Below are positions 47,593 through 60,849 of a stretch of 64,000 nt of DNA, piece after piece. The stretch spans positions 41,357,986 to 41,421,985 of the forward strand of contig VDFB02000003.1 in the NCBI GenBank assembly GCA_007258455.2. Reading direction: 5' to 3'. This DNA is from Sequoia sempervirens. Its lineage: Eukaryota; Streptophyta; Pinopsida; Cupressales; Cupressaceae. The first letter of the stretch is position 1. Each line of letters begins with the position of its first letter. The notes under the pieces were generated by a model. That model made no database searches. It was not told where the DNA came from and worked only from the letters and a program-made list of their open reading frames with translations. A program made the translations under genes and the position numbers.

Positions 47593-48033
47593 CTAATTAA
47601 TCTCCATAACCATCTTATAATTGCCTCTCACTTTCCTCAATCTACCTTTCCCCATCAGGTACTCCCCTTCGAATTTGTTAATGGAGTTGGGATCCCAAAT
47701 GTGGTCTACATGGATCTTTGCTACAAACTTAGGAAGATATTCACTAATGTACACCATGGTCTGGTATACCATATATCCCTCCACCATAGAACCCTCAGGA
47801 TGTGATCTTTGTTTAACCAAAGCCTTCAAAAATTTCAAGTGTCTCTCAACCATCCACATTGACCTTGTGTGTTTAGGTCCACACAATTCAATCTCCTCAA
47901 CTTGGTGTATGAGGTAGTGTTCTTGTGCATTGAAAAATGTCGAAGGTAGACACTTTTGCATTTCACACATTAGATGAGGAATTTTTCTCTTCCAATAATT
48001 TATATCTTCTTTATAGATTTCTTTAGATAACAA
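47593..48033 (-). pseudogene. CACTA DUF4218 domain
   Basis: The frame reads WKRKIPHLMCEMQKCLPSTF, YLIHQVEEIELCGPKHTRSM, WMVERHLKFLKALVKQRSHP and EGSMVEGYMVYQTMVY. This matches DUF4218 of plant CACTA transposases (IP.L.CELE.IFPP.FF, LCGPV..RWMYP.ER.L..LK..VRN.A.PEGSI.E.Y). The segment is open for 146 codons without a stop, the best-preserved part of the element. It follows TNP2 directly. Confidence 0.85.
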
Positions 48034-48349
48034 CCATCTACAAGTGAGTCAAGGCACACATATATTAACGAGATTTAACAAAAATATACAATATATTACA
48101 TAACAAGTAAAACAAATGGAAATTATAAGATCTATACAACAAATTGAATAGATATTGCTACTTACCTCATGTATTTTCCAAGATTATATATAACTTTCTT
48201 GACATTGTTGTCAAAGTTGTTTAAGAGAGATAGAGGTAGAATGTATTGCAACAATTATAAAATGATCTTTTCATTATTTTTCCAAAAGTAGTAAACATAA
48301 TATACTAAAAAGTACATGCAGTTTACAAGTGTATATAATATACCAAAAT

Positions 48350-51300
48350 AATTACCTTAATGAAGGTATCCCAATCATGCGTTTTCATCCCTGACCCAAA
48401 ATTACTTTTCTTTATTATGATATTGTTTATGTTCGCAACAAATCCTGTGGGAAATCAAATTTTTCGTATGACTTCTTTTATAGCATTGCTTTGCTGCTTT
48501 GTTAATAACCAAGGAAGGGCACTTATATTAATTTGGTCTAATGTACAACCTTGATGATTAATTCTATTATATTCCAACTCCCATAGGTGAGGTGTCATTC
48601 TTTGTGGTTTTGATGTAGTCTCTTATTTCCCATTGAAAAGATGTTTTTCAATAGTTCGATACTTATGATTTATGTGGAGGAAGTGCCTATACTCATTAAA
48701 CACCTACTTTCCTAAACTTGTTGAATCATGAGATTTCATCTTTGGACCACAAATTGGATATGCAAATTTTTCCTTTGTTTGAAGACCTACAAGATCATAT
48801 ATAATTGGATTAAATATGTCAATTTTTATAATTATATATAATGAAGAGATTATTTAAAAAAAATGCATGATATCTACTTCATAAAATTAAATATCGTTAA
48901 ATTGTAGTCAAATGTTATAACATACCATAAAAATGTGTTAGCCCTAAGGCATCATGAATTTTCCATACAAGCATTGCATGGAATTGAAATTGTCTTTGTC
49001 CTATTAGTCTAGAGACGTGATACATAGTGATGCCATTCCATAACTTTAGTAACTCATCGATAAGAGGCTTGATATATACATTCATATCTTTAACTTGGTA
49101 CTTACCTATTTGAATGAACATAGGGTATGTGCAGGATCATGATGGAAAAAATAGGCCCTTAAGTGGCAAAAAATTCAGAAAAATCAGAGTTAGGCAATTT
49201 GACGTAAAAATTTGAATAAGTTATCTATATTATTTCAAAAATATGTAAGGATAGAATCTATAGAAAATTGAATGTAGTTTCTAAACTACTAGGTTTATTT
49301 TTTATTTAAACAATCTATGTAGTGAAAATTTGAAATTTCAATATAGTAGTACTTAAATTTCAAGGAAAAAATAAGAAGTAGGTGTCTGTCTAACTACCCT
49401 AACCAGAATAAAATAATAATATTTTTTTATAATATTTTAGATATAAGTAGAGGACTCATGTCCCAATGAGATGCATATTTTTTTATAATTTTTTTCCAAG
49501 TAAATAATTAATCATGAATTTTTTATTACAACTTTTAAAAAATATAAAAACTTGTATGTTTGACCACCTTAACTTGGTCAAAACTTCATGAAATTCAAAT
49601 TTTATTTTTTTAATCCTATAGTATGTGAAGTATAGAATGTGACGCATGTTTTAGATTCAAAAAATGTGATACAATTTGAAAGTTATAGATGTTTTTCAAT
49701 CAACCTATCAATCAGGGCTTTAGTTGTAATTCAAATAGAAAATGAATAATAATTATGTATTAAATTCAAAGTAAAGCGTAATTTATATTGGTGGAAAGTG
49801 GAGAATCTCCTTTAAAAATCCTTTATGTTTCATCAATTTTGGGTAAGAAAAAATTCGTCAGCCACATACCCTACACATACCCATCATATTGCCACTTTTT
49901 GGCCCATCATGATCCTGCACATACCCCATAAACATTACATAATTATTATAGCCATTTTAATGCAATATATATAAATTAATGCACATGGCTATTAAATGAA
50001 AAAAATATAAGTCATTATGCAACAAATAAGACAAATGAGATGCTACTACGTTAAATAAAATTGATGTAAACAAATACTTGTAACAATCATTGACAACATT
50101 ATGTGCTCCCTCTTTATTAACATTCATGGAGGAATGTTATTGTTGATAAAAAAACAAGCCACATCGAGTAAATAGATCTCAGCTCTCCAAATGGATTGAC
50201 ATTGTTCGCTACCAATGAAAGCTTGAGATTACGAGGTTCTTCTTTAAAGTGTGGCCATTTTTCTTCCATGTCCCTAAATGTAGAACCATCCACAGGCATT
50301 CAAAGAATGTCATCTCCACTTCTATTCTGTGCATGGTAATCCATAAATTGTGCTAAGCTTTCGCACCTAAATAATCATTGCATATGTGGAATAATGGGAA
50401 TATAACGAAGAACCTTGTGAGACCTTTTTTGTTAGTTGATATGTTTGATATCTACTGATATGACATTTTGGGCATTCTATTGCAAATTCATGTTGTTTAT
50501 GATATATAATATGATCATAAGGACATGCATCTATTGCTTGATACTCCATTCCAATATCTTTCATAATGTTAGATAAATCTCGGTATGAGTGAGGTAAAAT
50601 ATTTGATAGTGGTAACAAAAATTCACTAATCAATCTACAACAAAAAAAAATTAATATAAAGAATATTAATGGTACATATTTCATCCTTTATTTACTAGTG
50701 ATGAACTAACAACAATTAAAATAGATGAAAAAAGATGAAATATATGACATACCTTAACATCTGTGAGATTGGTATGTTGGATAAACCATTCATAAGGTTT
50801 CAAATTCACCAGCAACAATACAACAGAGAGAAGAGTTGTTTGGGAGCCTTCATAAAGGGTCTTGTATGCCTTCTCAAGTATAGGTAAATCATGGACATCA
50901 TCAAAGTCATCTTGATCATCATGATTAGCTATGCCACTAAATGTTTCATGGATCAATGTATTTGTACCATCATCTTCAACTATGTTTTCTAACGCATGAT
51001 CATCTTCTTCCATAGGTTCATTAACTTAATCTTCGATATTCACAGCTCCATTTTCCTCCACTTGCAAAACCACATTCTTCGGGTCATGATAATCCATATC
51101 ATGCGCCCTAGGGTGCCCCACCTTTATAATAATGATAGACACAAATAAACCATGATCATGATCATGTGATTTTTTTTATATATAAAAAATGTTAAAACGA
51201 TATAAACATTTACAAATTCAATCAATATAAACACATATAATGAACAAATTACCAATGGACAATAATCATGCCCCCTTTCAACGTGACCATGCTTCCTACA

Positions 51301-51360
51301 ATGTTTCTCAGCTGTTGTGGTTAAAATTCTTCTCGTCTTTAAGCCCTTGGACAATAACAT
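48350..51360 (-). pseudogene. CACTA TNP2 transposase
   Basis: Pieces in TNP2 order on the minus strand: HDMDYHDPKNVV and LPILEKAYKTLYEGSQTTLL (51.1-50.8 kb), GMEYQAIDACPYDHIIYHKQ and ECPKCHISRYQ (50.6-50.4 kb), DMEEKWPHFKEEPRNLKLSL with NPFGELRSIYSMWLV (50.3-50.1 kb), DMNVYIKPLIDELLKLWNGI and FQFHAMLVWKIHDALGL (49.1-48.9 kb), then PWLLTKQQSNAIKEVIRKI, stop, FPTGFVANINNI and GMKTHDWDTFIK (48.5-48.35 kb). These correspond to the conserved blocks of the TNP2 catalytic protein that cuts the element ends. A 900-base gap (49.1-50.0 kb) without homology suggests an insertion or an intron. Several stops and frame changes make it inactive. Confidence 0.8.
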
Positions 51361-52259
51361 TTCCCATCACCCTTTCTTTTCAATATAAGCCACATTCTAG
51401 CAATTGTCTCTTCATTTTGTTCTAGACTAATATTATTTGACATGATTTTTCTTTACCAAGCTTGAATATTTAGATCTTCAAAAAATATCAAACTCACACT
51501 CCAATAATTTTTAATCATAGATAGGTAGCAAAATCTAATAATTCTGATACTTTACACCAAAAAAATGGCATGCAACCACCCCTACAAAATACAAGATAGC
51601 CTTAAGTTAATGACCCCAAAAAACACTTTAAAATGGTAATTCCAAAACTTATTAAATTCTAATTTTACTATGATTTCCAACCGTTAGACTCCTAAAATCA
51701 TAATATTGAACTTGCACAACAAAATCTAGAAATTAAATTCTCAAAATGCACAAGTCTAAAAATGAAATCTAATGAGATGTTGCTTTAAAATATGATTTTC
51801 AAACTTGGAAGTACAAATTTGACTTCACAAATGAATTCTGGAAAAAGAAAATGACCACCCTCAACCTAGCAATATCTTCTTGAATTTTTTCTGATTTTCC
51901 CAAGAAAATTGTCCTTAGTTCTCCACAAATTATTACAAGTAGAGAAAATTCACAAGTATAGCAAAAAACTGTTGCAATAAATAGGCGAACTCACTTTTAT
52001 TTATGTCAATCACAATTTTATTTTATTTTTGATTTTGAATGTTCATCAAAATTTTGACGAGACTGTGCGTCGAACTTTCGACGAAACCCAGGTTCATTGA
52101 AATTTTGACAAACGTTGGGGATAAAATTTTAAAAACTTGAAAATTACACATCAAATCCCAACAATACATCAAATTATACATCTTTCGTTGGAAATTTTCG
52201 TCGGATTTTGTAGTCAAATGAGTTAGTGTAGATACAATTGAAGAAGAGGAAACGAGTGG

Positions 52260-53480
52260 TTCCTCTAGAATGTTCTCATGAGGAGATACTCGTTCTTCCT
52301 CATTTTTCTCTTCTTCTTCTTGCCTTTCCTCTTGAGCAGATTATTCTTTCCCCTTAGCAAATCTTTTACTCTTTTTCTTGCCACCTTTTACAACAAACCT
52401 AATCTTTCGCATAGAAGGTTTGTTGGAGTTAGGCGCATCACTTTTATTCTTCATCCTCATTTCTTATTTCTTACCTATAGGATCTTGTCATTCCTCCTTT
52501 GATCCAATGAGAAAGTGTTTCAATTGAATTCCCTTTTCTTCTAACCATACATTTGTGTTAGAAAGAATTAGTTCAAACCTTTCACTAATCAAAGTTACCT
52601 CTTTTTGTGACCACTAGATGGTTGGTAGAGGAGATCCTACAACATTATTCCTTTCGTAGGTAGATCTACAATGTCTCCATCATCTTCCATACCTTTAAGA
52701 ATGTCATCCAAGTCAAGCTATTCAATGTATTCCAATGTCAATCTACAATATTCCAACTTCCTTATCTTGCCCTTTGTCCTGCAGTCGGCCCAAACATCCT
52801 CAATTCTATGCACATGCACGTGTGAGATTTCTTGATCCTATCTTTCATGCCTCAATAATAAAATTTAGATCATTTGAAAGTATTTAAAGTGACCAACTAC
52901 AACTTAGCCTTTGGAGATGTCTGAATTGAATACTTGCCAATCATTAAAGGAAACTTGAAACTTGGATTGTGAGATTCCATATGTTTGCTATGGACCACCA
53001 TTATTTGTCTACATAGCTCCATTAAGACCATTTTTTCACTGGGGTACCTTGGGAGCATGTATGGATATCCCACAAAGCAACCAAAACTTAAGTATGTGAA
53101 TTTGGGAAACTGAAGGTAGAGACAACCATACTTGTTCACCACTGTCTAGGCTTCATCATAAACCCTTTTCCTTTCCAAATCAGGATTAAATGCACACAAG
53201 AATGGAGCAAAGAAAGCATCATTCACTCTTCTAAAATGGTGAATGCTTCCATCAAGAGTAATCTGAGGAAAGTACTTGTACATTGGATTCACTCTTCTAT
53301 TCCCTTCTATTGTTAACCCAAAAAAATCTCTCATCGCAGTAGAAACATACACCAAGTGGGATGTCATGTAGAACCTTGGTGATGTATGTAATTTAATCAA
53401 CTTCAATCGTGAATTGTATCACTAATATGCTGGCCCTAGATGATCTATTGTTTCCTCCTCAATTTGAAAAAAGTGTACAA
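52260..53480 (-). pseudogene. decayed reading frame, unknown repeat-family protein
   Basis: From 53480 down the minus strand: FQIEEETIDHLGPAY, SPRFYMTSHLVYVSTAMRDF, NPMYKYFPQITLDGSIHHFR, then a stop at about 53147, VNKYGCLYLQFPKFTYLSFG, YPSEKMVLMELCRQIMVVHS, and FKFPLMIGKYSIQTSPKAK to about 52897. The frame goes on with many stops to a basic end near 52.35 kb (KSDAPNSNKPSMRKIRFVVK). No named domain is recognised. The two open blocks join in one frame across a single stop. It could be a gag-like or transposon-associated protein related to other conifer repeats. Confidence 0.45.
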
Positions 53481-53499
53481 GGTCAAAAAAAAAATTGAC

Positions 53500-56400
53500 G
53501 CTGCATGGGAAGACCATTTAAAATTATGTTAAGTCACTAAAAATTAGCGACCTTACAAGTGACAAACACTTGGTTTGTGTAAGATCGGAGAAAAAAATAA
53601 AATTTGCATGTTTTGGGGGTAAATTCAACTTGATTTGATTGTTTGATGTTGGGTTGATGAAAAATATCGATCCAACGCTTTACATTGCTAGCCCATATGC
53701 ATAGTTGGAGAAAAATGTTGACGTTACATTTTGGTAGGTAAGGTTAATCTTGCAACAATGGTAAAAATTTACGATTTCAAACTTAACATTTAACTTCATA
53801 ATGCGAAGGTAGTATTTTTCACTACTGCTACATAGGGGACATACATGTTATGTGCATGGTCAGAGAAAAACCTCGACGATACATGACATAGGTCAAACAT
53901 ATGTCAAGGTAGAAATTTTCCCCAACTTGACACAAAATTTTCAAATGAAAAACTCAAGTTAGAAACGTTTGTATGAATCGGTGGAGATTTTCACTGCCTT
54001 GACAAGGTTTTGGCATTGATTTGAGGATGTTCATGCGGTGAAAATTTTTGCTCGACATATGTAGAGTTTAACACAAGAAATGAGTCAAAGGGTTTAAACC
54101 TCGATTGTTCTTTCATGAATCAATGAGGAAAATAGAGAAACATGAGTTTAAACAAGGAAATATCACAGGAAAAATCCATATAGTAAACCTCAAAGGAAAG
54201 GAAGAAAAACCCTACACGGGTTCCCAACAAAACTGGGGACAAGTAAACAAAATGACACAAGAAATGGAACGCCTAACAATGTTTACATAGAAAAAGTTAA
54301 ATCTAGGAAAAGAAAGACGATTAATTTCTAATGGGAAAAGAAGCTAAATGCAAAACCCGACATTAAAATAAAGGGAAAAAGGAACAAATTGAGACATACC
54401 TGAAAAGAAAGAAGTTGATGAAGAAACCTAAGAGAAATGATGAGGAATGCACTCCAAATCCACGCATGAAAGAATCCAAAGACACAAACATGAAGGATAT
54501 CCACACAGGAAAGAAGAGAAACTAAAATGAAGTTAAAATTAGGATTAAATGAATTAAAAACTGATTTAACATGACATTAAACCTGCATTTATTACACCTC
54601 ATGTGGACTCTAAGTTGTAAAGTCATTAAAAATATTTGCTTATGTAGCCTTCAATGAGTTTGATCAACAATATGCAAGGTCACTGAATTTTATCGACCTT
54701 GCATTTTGACATTAGGAGCATTGAAATTCAACGCTCCTGCTTGAGTGGGAAAATTTTATCTCTAAAAATGAAATTTCACAACTTTGACCAATTTGCGAAT
54801 TTTGAAAAACAAAAAAAGGTTAGTGCTCGAAATGAAATTTTGAGGCTAGGGAACCACACATGAGGGTAAATATAATCTGCCTCATTTTATGTGCTTAGAG
54901 TACATGGGTTATGAAATGGAAAAGTTTCATAGGGGTTATCCCATGAATTGAGAACAACTGAATTTGAGGATAACAACACCATAGATACTATTATGGACCT
55001 CTTGGATCTTGAGATTGGATTCTTTTGGATTAGGGAATTTTAGTAGGTTCCATCATAACCCCTATGATAGAAAATATTGCTAAGGAGGGTGAAATGGGAT
55101 GTTCATCAGATAAAGGATTTATTTTGATTGTGTTACCTCTTGAAACAATACTAAAAAATACTAGATATTTTCATCTTCAAGGATAGGGTTTTATCATCAA
55201 GAAGGGGAAAAGAGGATCCTCAATAGACTTAGGATAATTGAAGGTCAACTTTGAGAGTGAGTTATCTCCTGTATGCTTTGAGCTCTACTTAGACTCAAGA
55301 GGGTGTTCCTAGGGGTAAAAATTAATAGGTATTGAGATCAATCAAAATGTAAAATGAAAAAAAAAACTAAACCCAACTTCACACTTGCCCCAAAATTATA
55401 TTATTAGGGCAAGTAAGACTAGTCACACTAACCCCTAATATAATTAATTAAAAGGTTGAAACACAATCCTCATGAATTAATTTCTTTCAAGGTTTGAATA
55501 AGAAATTTCCCTAGTTAAACTATAGGAACACGAGTCCACAACACTAATTTATGATTTTAAAATGACTTGTAAACTATTATATGATTTTTAAAATAGCAGC
55601 GAAGGCCTAAATTCTCAAGACTAGTGCCTTTTTGGGAATCATAGTCTATAATGAAGGAAAAATCACATTTAACTAAAGATCCTTATTTTAAATTAAATTC
55701 CCTATTACCTTAAAATTAGATCTCTTTCTTAAGCAATACAAAACTAAATGAAAATTAGATATGCTAAAATTTAAAAAAAAATTAAGGGAGAACTGGAAAT
55801 GAAATATTCCTTTTAAAACTATTAAACATTAAATAAAATACAAATATGCTATAAAATGAACAATATAAGAAGTTATTTATAAATTTTGATAACAAAAACA
55901 TAAAATAAACACAAAAAATAATCTAGCACCAAATGTTGAAGAGAATTTTCCAATACACCAACACAACATGTAGACTTCTATGTGTTACAACTATGTTTAT
56001 GTGACAATCACACCATAAGTTACAATTTTTTTATCAAACCTTGGTCTAACTTGCAAACACATAAAATAGAGAAAATTTTTGGGGTTGCTTAGTGGTTTTC
56101 CTTAGAAAAAACCTAATGTTGGTATTTCAACCTCTAAAAACAACCAAGATAAATAAAATGATAAAAATTGTTTTCTCTTACTCCTAAGTGCATCAAGGAA
56201 TAAAGAGCAGTGACAAAATGATAATGATAATGGTGTGAAACTTAGTCTACAAGGAAAAAGACCATTATAAATAACATAATGAGAATGATTAAAAATTGAT
56301 TTGCACCAATGAACTTTCCCAACAAGTAAAGAACAAGCAGTACCAAATACTAGAAAATGTTAATGACTCAATAGAATAGTATTACCTACAATCTAAAAAT

Positions 56401-58740
56401 ATTTAAAGGATTTGATAGGTTTTGAAAACTATATTTTTCCCTTTGAGACCTTCAAATAGTTGATAAGAGAAAGAATATGCCAAGAGTCCTATAGCTTGAA
56501 AGGAAATTTTGATAGATTTTCCCAAGGCAACAATTAGGGAGAAAAAATAGAGTTGAAGAAAAAGTCCTTTCAGAATGGAGAGGTAGATGGTTTTGTTTGC
56601 TTGGATGGAGTATAATTGAGGGTTATTTTCATAGTTAGACATTACAACAAGTATCACGGGTAATCCATGGGGAAGATTCATTTTTAATTTCAAGAATCTT
56701 TAGAACACCAACACATTACATGAATGTCTACACATCACACTACTTCCCACATAAATTATTCCAAAATATTGTATGTGTTTTCATAGAAAGTATTAAAAGA
56801 GCATTACACTCTTCAAATGTGGGCAAGAACTTTGGTGCAAATAGATGAATTTAAATATATTATTAAAGTGGATGTAAAGTGAGTTCATAATACTAAGTGA
56901 TAAGCTACACTATTATACTATTAGGTCCCATAGTCCCACAAGATCAAATGTTAGAAAAATATGTATAAATCCTACAAAAACAAGGTTATATGTCAATTCC
57001 AAAAAATTGAATAAATATAAAAAATGAGAAGAATGTTTCAAAAAAAAAAATTCATTAAAAGGAAAAACAAGGGTGAATATGTGCCCCCTCATATTTTTTC
57101 TTAGTCTATAGGAGGAAAAACAAGAAGATTAATTCCATCTTGACAAGGTAAGTAGAGGGCTATGTAAATGCCTTCAAGAAAGCCACTCTAAAAGATCTAG
57201 CAACAATGAAGGGTGATCCCACAATACTGGTTTACAATTTTTGGCCAAACTGGACACTAAAATATTTTTTTTAACTAAATCTTCACTTTCGAGCACCTAT
57301 AGTGGCTAAACCGTGAAGAATTTGAAGATGATGCAAACTAGTGATTTGTGACATTTTGTTCGTAGATTCTAAATATATTTTTTTCAAAAATTTTGGAATC
57401 AAATTGCACTTCTTTTTACTAGCTTTTTTTTAGTAAACAACATTTTTAAGGAGTGGTGCTCACCGTATAATGCATAATTTTTTTTCCATGAAGAATAAAA
57501 TTATATTTTTTTCAAATTTATATTTCTAACTACGATATCTATTGCTTCTAATTGGTTTCATAGTGTTTTATTGAATATTTTTTCCTTAAGTTTTGAAGTC
57601 AAACCAATTACAATTTAGACATAGGCGGACCGTATAACATATAACTTTTTTTGTTTGTATCAAAATTCAAGTTTTATATTTTTGTTGGATCAAGGGCTTC
57701 AATATCTGGTGCACTCATATTTTTCAATTTTTTTGATACTCTGCTAGTTTTCCACATGTGCAGAACAAAGAGCTTGATTTTTGGTGAAAAAACTACATTC
57801 ACAAGAAATAAAAAAGAAATACAATAATCAAATTAAATTTAATTAAAATTATACATTTTTGGAAGCTTATAATATGGACTAAAAATAAATTTTAAATGAA
57901 TTCATTTGATCCCCCAAAAGGTAAATCAAAAGTGGCTTTTTATTAGCATTTTGATAGGTGTAAAGGAGACTCCATTATAGGTATAATTTAAAACTAGTGG
58001 GGTTCTATCCAATGGGGCTTGGTCTAAGGTGGTTTGATCAAACTCTCTTCAAGTGGGATCCTTTAAATAGAACTTTTCAAGGCTTAAATTGTTATATTTT
58101 CTAAAAATATGTGATTTCAGCAAAAATCGAGATCTCCCAGAAAGTGTAAACCATTGTTGTGGCAACACCCTGAAAGGTATGATGAAATGAAGAGGATGGA
58201 GCTAGGATCCATATGATAGAAGAAAGATGAGAGTTGGAGCTTAGAGTGGAGAGTTATGGAGGTTTTAGTGAAGTTCTCCTTTGGATTTTTGTTTTAATTT
58301 TTATAAATAATATTTTTTAATTTACTATTTATTTTCACTATTCACCTTTCAAGATTTTGAGCACCCAGAGCATATAAAGACCCCAAAAATCCTTGCAAAT
58401 GAGACTACTAGCCACCTACATTAGACAAAATTTTATTGAGTTGAGCAAGGAGTCAAACTTCATGAGGTGTGTAGTTTTTTTTTTTTAGTTAAAATTTTAG
58501 AGTTTTTCACACCTAAGGGACCCACACTGTACACTAGCATCTAATTTGTATGCTAAGGTCAACCTAACACACTAGTGTCTAGGGGAAACATTGTCATCCC
58601 ACCTTCACACAAGTTTCCAAGGGTGGGCTATCAACGAACCTGCACACTAGCATGCTAGGGTGCACAAATGTCCAAATCAAATTTGAAATTTTTGGTATGT
58701 TTAGAATAAATTTAGAAGTTTTTATATAGTGGTAGTGATA
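53500..58740. other. long AT-rich stretch, no gene recognised
   Basis: Only short frames of no family (for example 56403-56693, minus). Homopolymer A and T runs are common. No terminal repeats or coding domains could be supported; this is probably ancient transposon DNA. Confidence 0.5.
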
Positions 58741-58742
58741 GA

Positions 58743-60849
58743 ATTTATTTTGGTAAATTTAGCTTATACCTATGATGTGAGAGCACCTAGGAGAGGTGGT
58801 GATTTATCTTCTAGTGGATCTAGGCAGGGGCTCTAACACTAGAAGAGATCACACTTCTTTCATGAGTAGGAATATACTAGGTATTTATGATCTTAGAGAT
58901 GTGATTTAATAGATGAATGTTCATGAATTTGATGTAGAGGTGGGGTGCAAAAAATTTAAACTTTCATCTCCTAGCAAGGGAGATGACAGGGGCCTTGGAG
59001 GATTTATACTATATTGTAAGATTGTTGATATGTGTTTACACATTTAGTATCATGGTGTAGGTACCACTAGCCTTGGTACAAGAGGCTTAGTGGTATGCGA
59101 TCAACAAGATCATAGTTTGAGACATGACATGGCATATCTATATGCAGTGGCTAGAGAAAGAAGGAGTACCTATAAAACAATTTTAGTAGATTATGATCAC
59201 TACCATGGCCATGTGCATCACATAGTGTGGGTGAGGTACACACCTTGAAAATTAACTTGTTCATACCATTTAGGTGATGGAGGAGGGTCATATTGTCTTT
59301 GTATAGGGAAAAGCAATGATTTCTCACCTATATCACATTCTAGGTCACTTCATCTTCCATGAAAAATAAAGCTCGATGACATGAACATTACTGGAGGTGT
59401 AGATTTTTTAGCATCACTTGGACATGACTAGCTATTTTTTCAATGCAATTGGGGTGAGATTTGTATAGAGCTCAAGTATATCCTTTATGAAAAGACTAGA
59501 GTTTTAGAGACCTACCTCTTTGGTTGTAGAACTTTAATAGGTTGAACAACAAAAATATTGTTTGGAGGCCTTATAGGCATGTGCATAGATGGGATAGTAG
59601 ATGAAACATATGTGGAGGGAAATATTTATGGTTCAACATGATCATATTTTAGTCCTTTTCTTATTACATGCAGGTGATGAGATAGTTTGGGAAGGTAAAA
59701 TAGGTGCTTGATGTTGTATCCACCTATTTACATTGACATCACAACATTGTGAGAGCGAGATCAACCCTAACCCACCATTGTATATATCATATTGAGAAGA
59801 CCAAATAGTAAGGGGAGGATGCATCGCTAGCCTTGTACATGGATGATTTTAGTGTTAAATATTTTTATTAGGTAGTGGTAGAAAATAAGGCCAACTCCCA
59901 TTTATCTATAGGATGCAACTAGAGTAGATTGTAGAACATAGGTATCTAGAGAAGAGAAGAGCAATGGATAAGAAAGCCCCAAGGAGGCAGAGGTGAAGGA
60001 GGAGAGACCTAGACTATAAACTTAGGTGGTAGGGCTATCCAAATCAAGTGGCATGTTGAGTTGTATAATGGTAGGAGAGTTAAGTAGTAGTGTTGTTGCG
60101 AGACTCTCTATGACACTAGTTATGACTCTAACTATTATATCTATGATGCCATCCACACCATGATAGCTTGATTGGTAGGTCAAGGACCAAAGTAAGATTT
60201 TGATTTGTGATTGTGAATTTATGTTTTGTAAAATAGTTGTTGTATACATTTTATATTATTTATATGATCATGGATGGATACAATTTTTTATTTTTATTTT
60301 ATAGTACATGTACATAAGAGTGGCTTGGATATGTTGTTCAATTCATAGAAGAGATGGTCCCCATAAATCAACTTGAGAGATAGGTATGGACCAATTACAG
60401 ACCACATCACACCACAGGTTGACACATGGACATTTTTTTATCTTATTGTGTAGTTATGGGTTGAATATGAGGAGTCCAAAGTAGGTAGAGATATGAGATC
60501 AATGGATGTTATAGAATTTAATAAAGAGAGGGACCAATTGGGGACCCATATTACCTCACTCATAAGGGATTAGGATCATGGTGCTACATAGATAGTGGCC
60601 TTGAGAGTAAAGTGTGACCTGGTAGTGACAAGAGTAGATATCGTAGAGACTACATAGGATGCTCTACAGAGCTAGGTCATTTATCTATGGGTAGATCTAT
60701 AGAGGGTCCATATAACTCCCTCTGTGGACCTAGATCACCATAGAGCGTGAGAGATGATGGATTAGGTTTCTAAAATGAGAGAGAAAGATACATAACTCAG
60801 AGAGTAGGTAGTGGAGTTGAGGGATGAGCTTAGAGGCTTAGAAACATGA
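58743..60849 (+). pseudogene. plant mobile domain (PMD) protein, heavily stop-mutated
   Basis: One frame holds from about 58790 to 60040 despite some 40 stops. Readable blocks are AGALTLEEITLLS, MFMNLM, stop, RWGAKNLNFHLLA, REMTGALEDLYYIVRL, HILGHFIFHEK and a basic patch (EKRRAMDKKAPRRQ). The order 'LL..aGLY', then 'L...RW...T.TFHL..GEMT.TLED..YI..LPI' is the aminotransferase-like plant mobile domain (PMD) found in MAIL1-type proteins and in transposons. A second part, in another frame (60310-60849), is a coiled coil (RSMDVIEFNKERDQLG, VSKMREKD, VVELRDELRGLE) ending at TGA 60847. The change of frame near 60.05-60.3 kb may be an intron. Stops are mostly TAG. Confidence 0.65.

Larger units (their letters stand above)
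43882..52215 (-). mobile_element. CACTA (En/Spm) DNA transposon, decayed
   Basis: The left end begins CACTACAAAA (43882), a standard CACTA terminus. It is followed by subterminal copies of GCATTTACGYTTRCATTT (43905 and 44004). Coding lies on the minus strand in the expected order: TNP2 transposase (51.1-48.9 kb), a following segment (48.8-48.35 kb), DUF4218 (48.0-47.6 kb), small exons, and DUF4216 with an acidic tail (45.0-44.3 kb). A candidate right end is TTTTGTAGT followed by C at 52206-52214, nine of ten bases of the inverted terminus. A target duplication was not confirmed. Frames are broken in several places, so it is not autonomous now. Confidence 0.75.

Noticed and set aside
60081..60096. 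AGTAGTAGTG as a right end for a CACTA element
   Set aside because: Lies inside the PMD pseudogene, with no partner terminus or subterminal repeats nearby.
58743..60849. Reading TAG as glutamine (variant genetic code or readthrough)
   Set aside because: TAA and TGA stops are present too, frames elsewhere end normally, and land plants use the standard nuclear code. Deamination decay is simpler.
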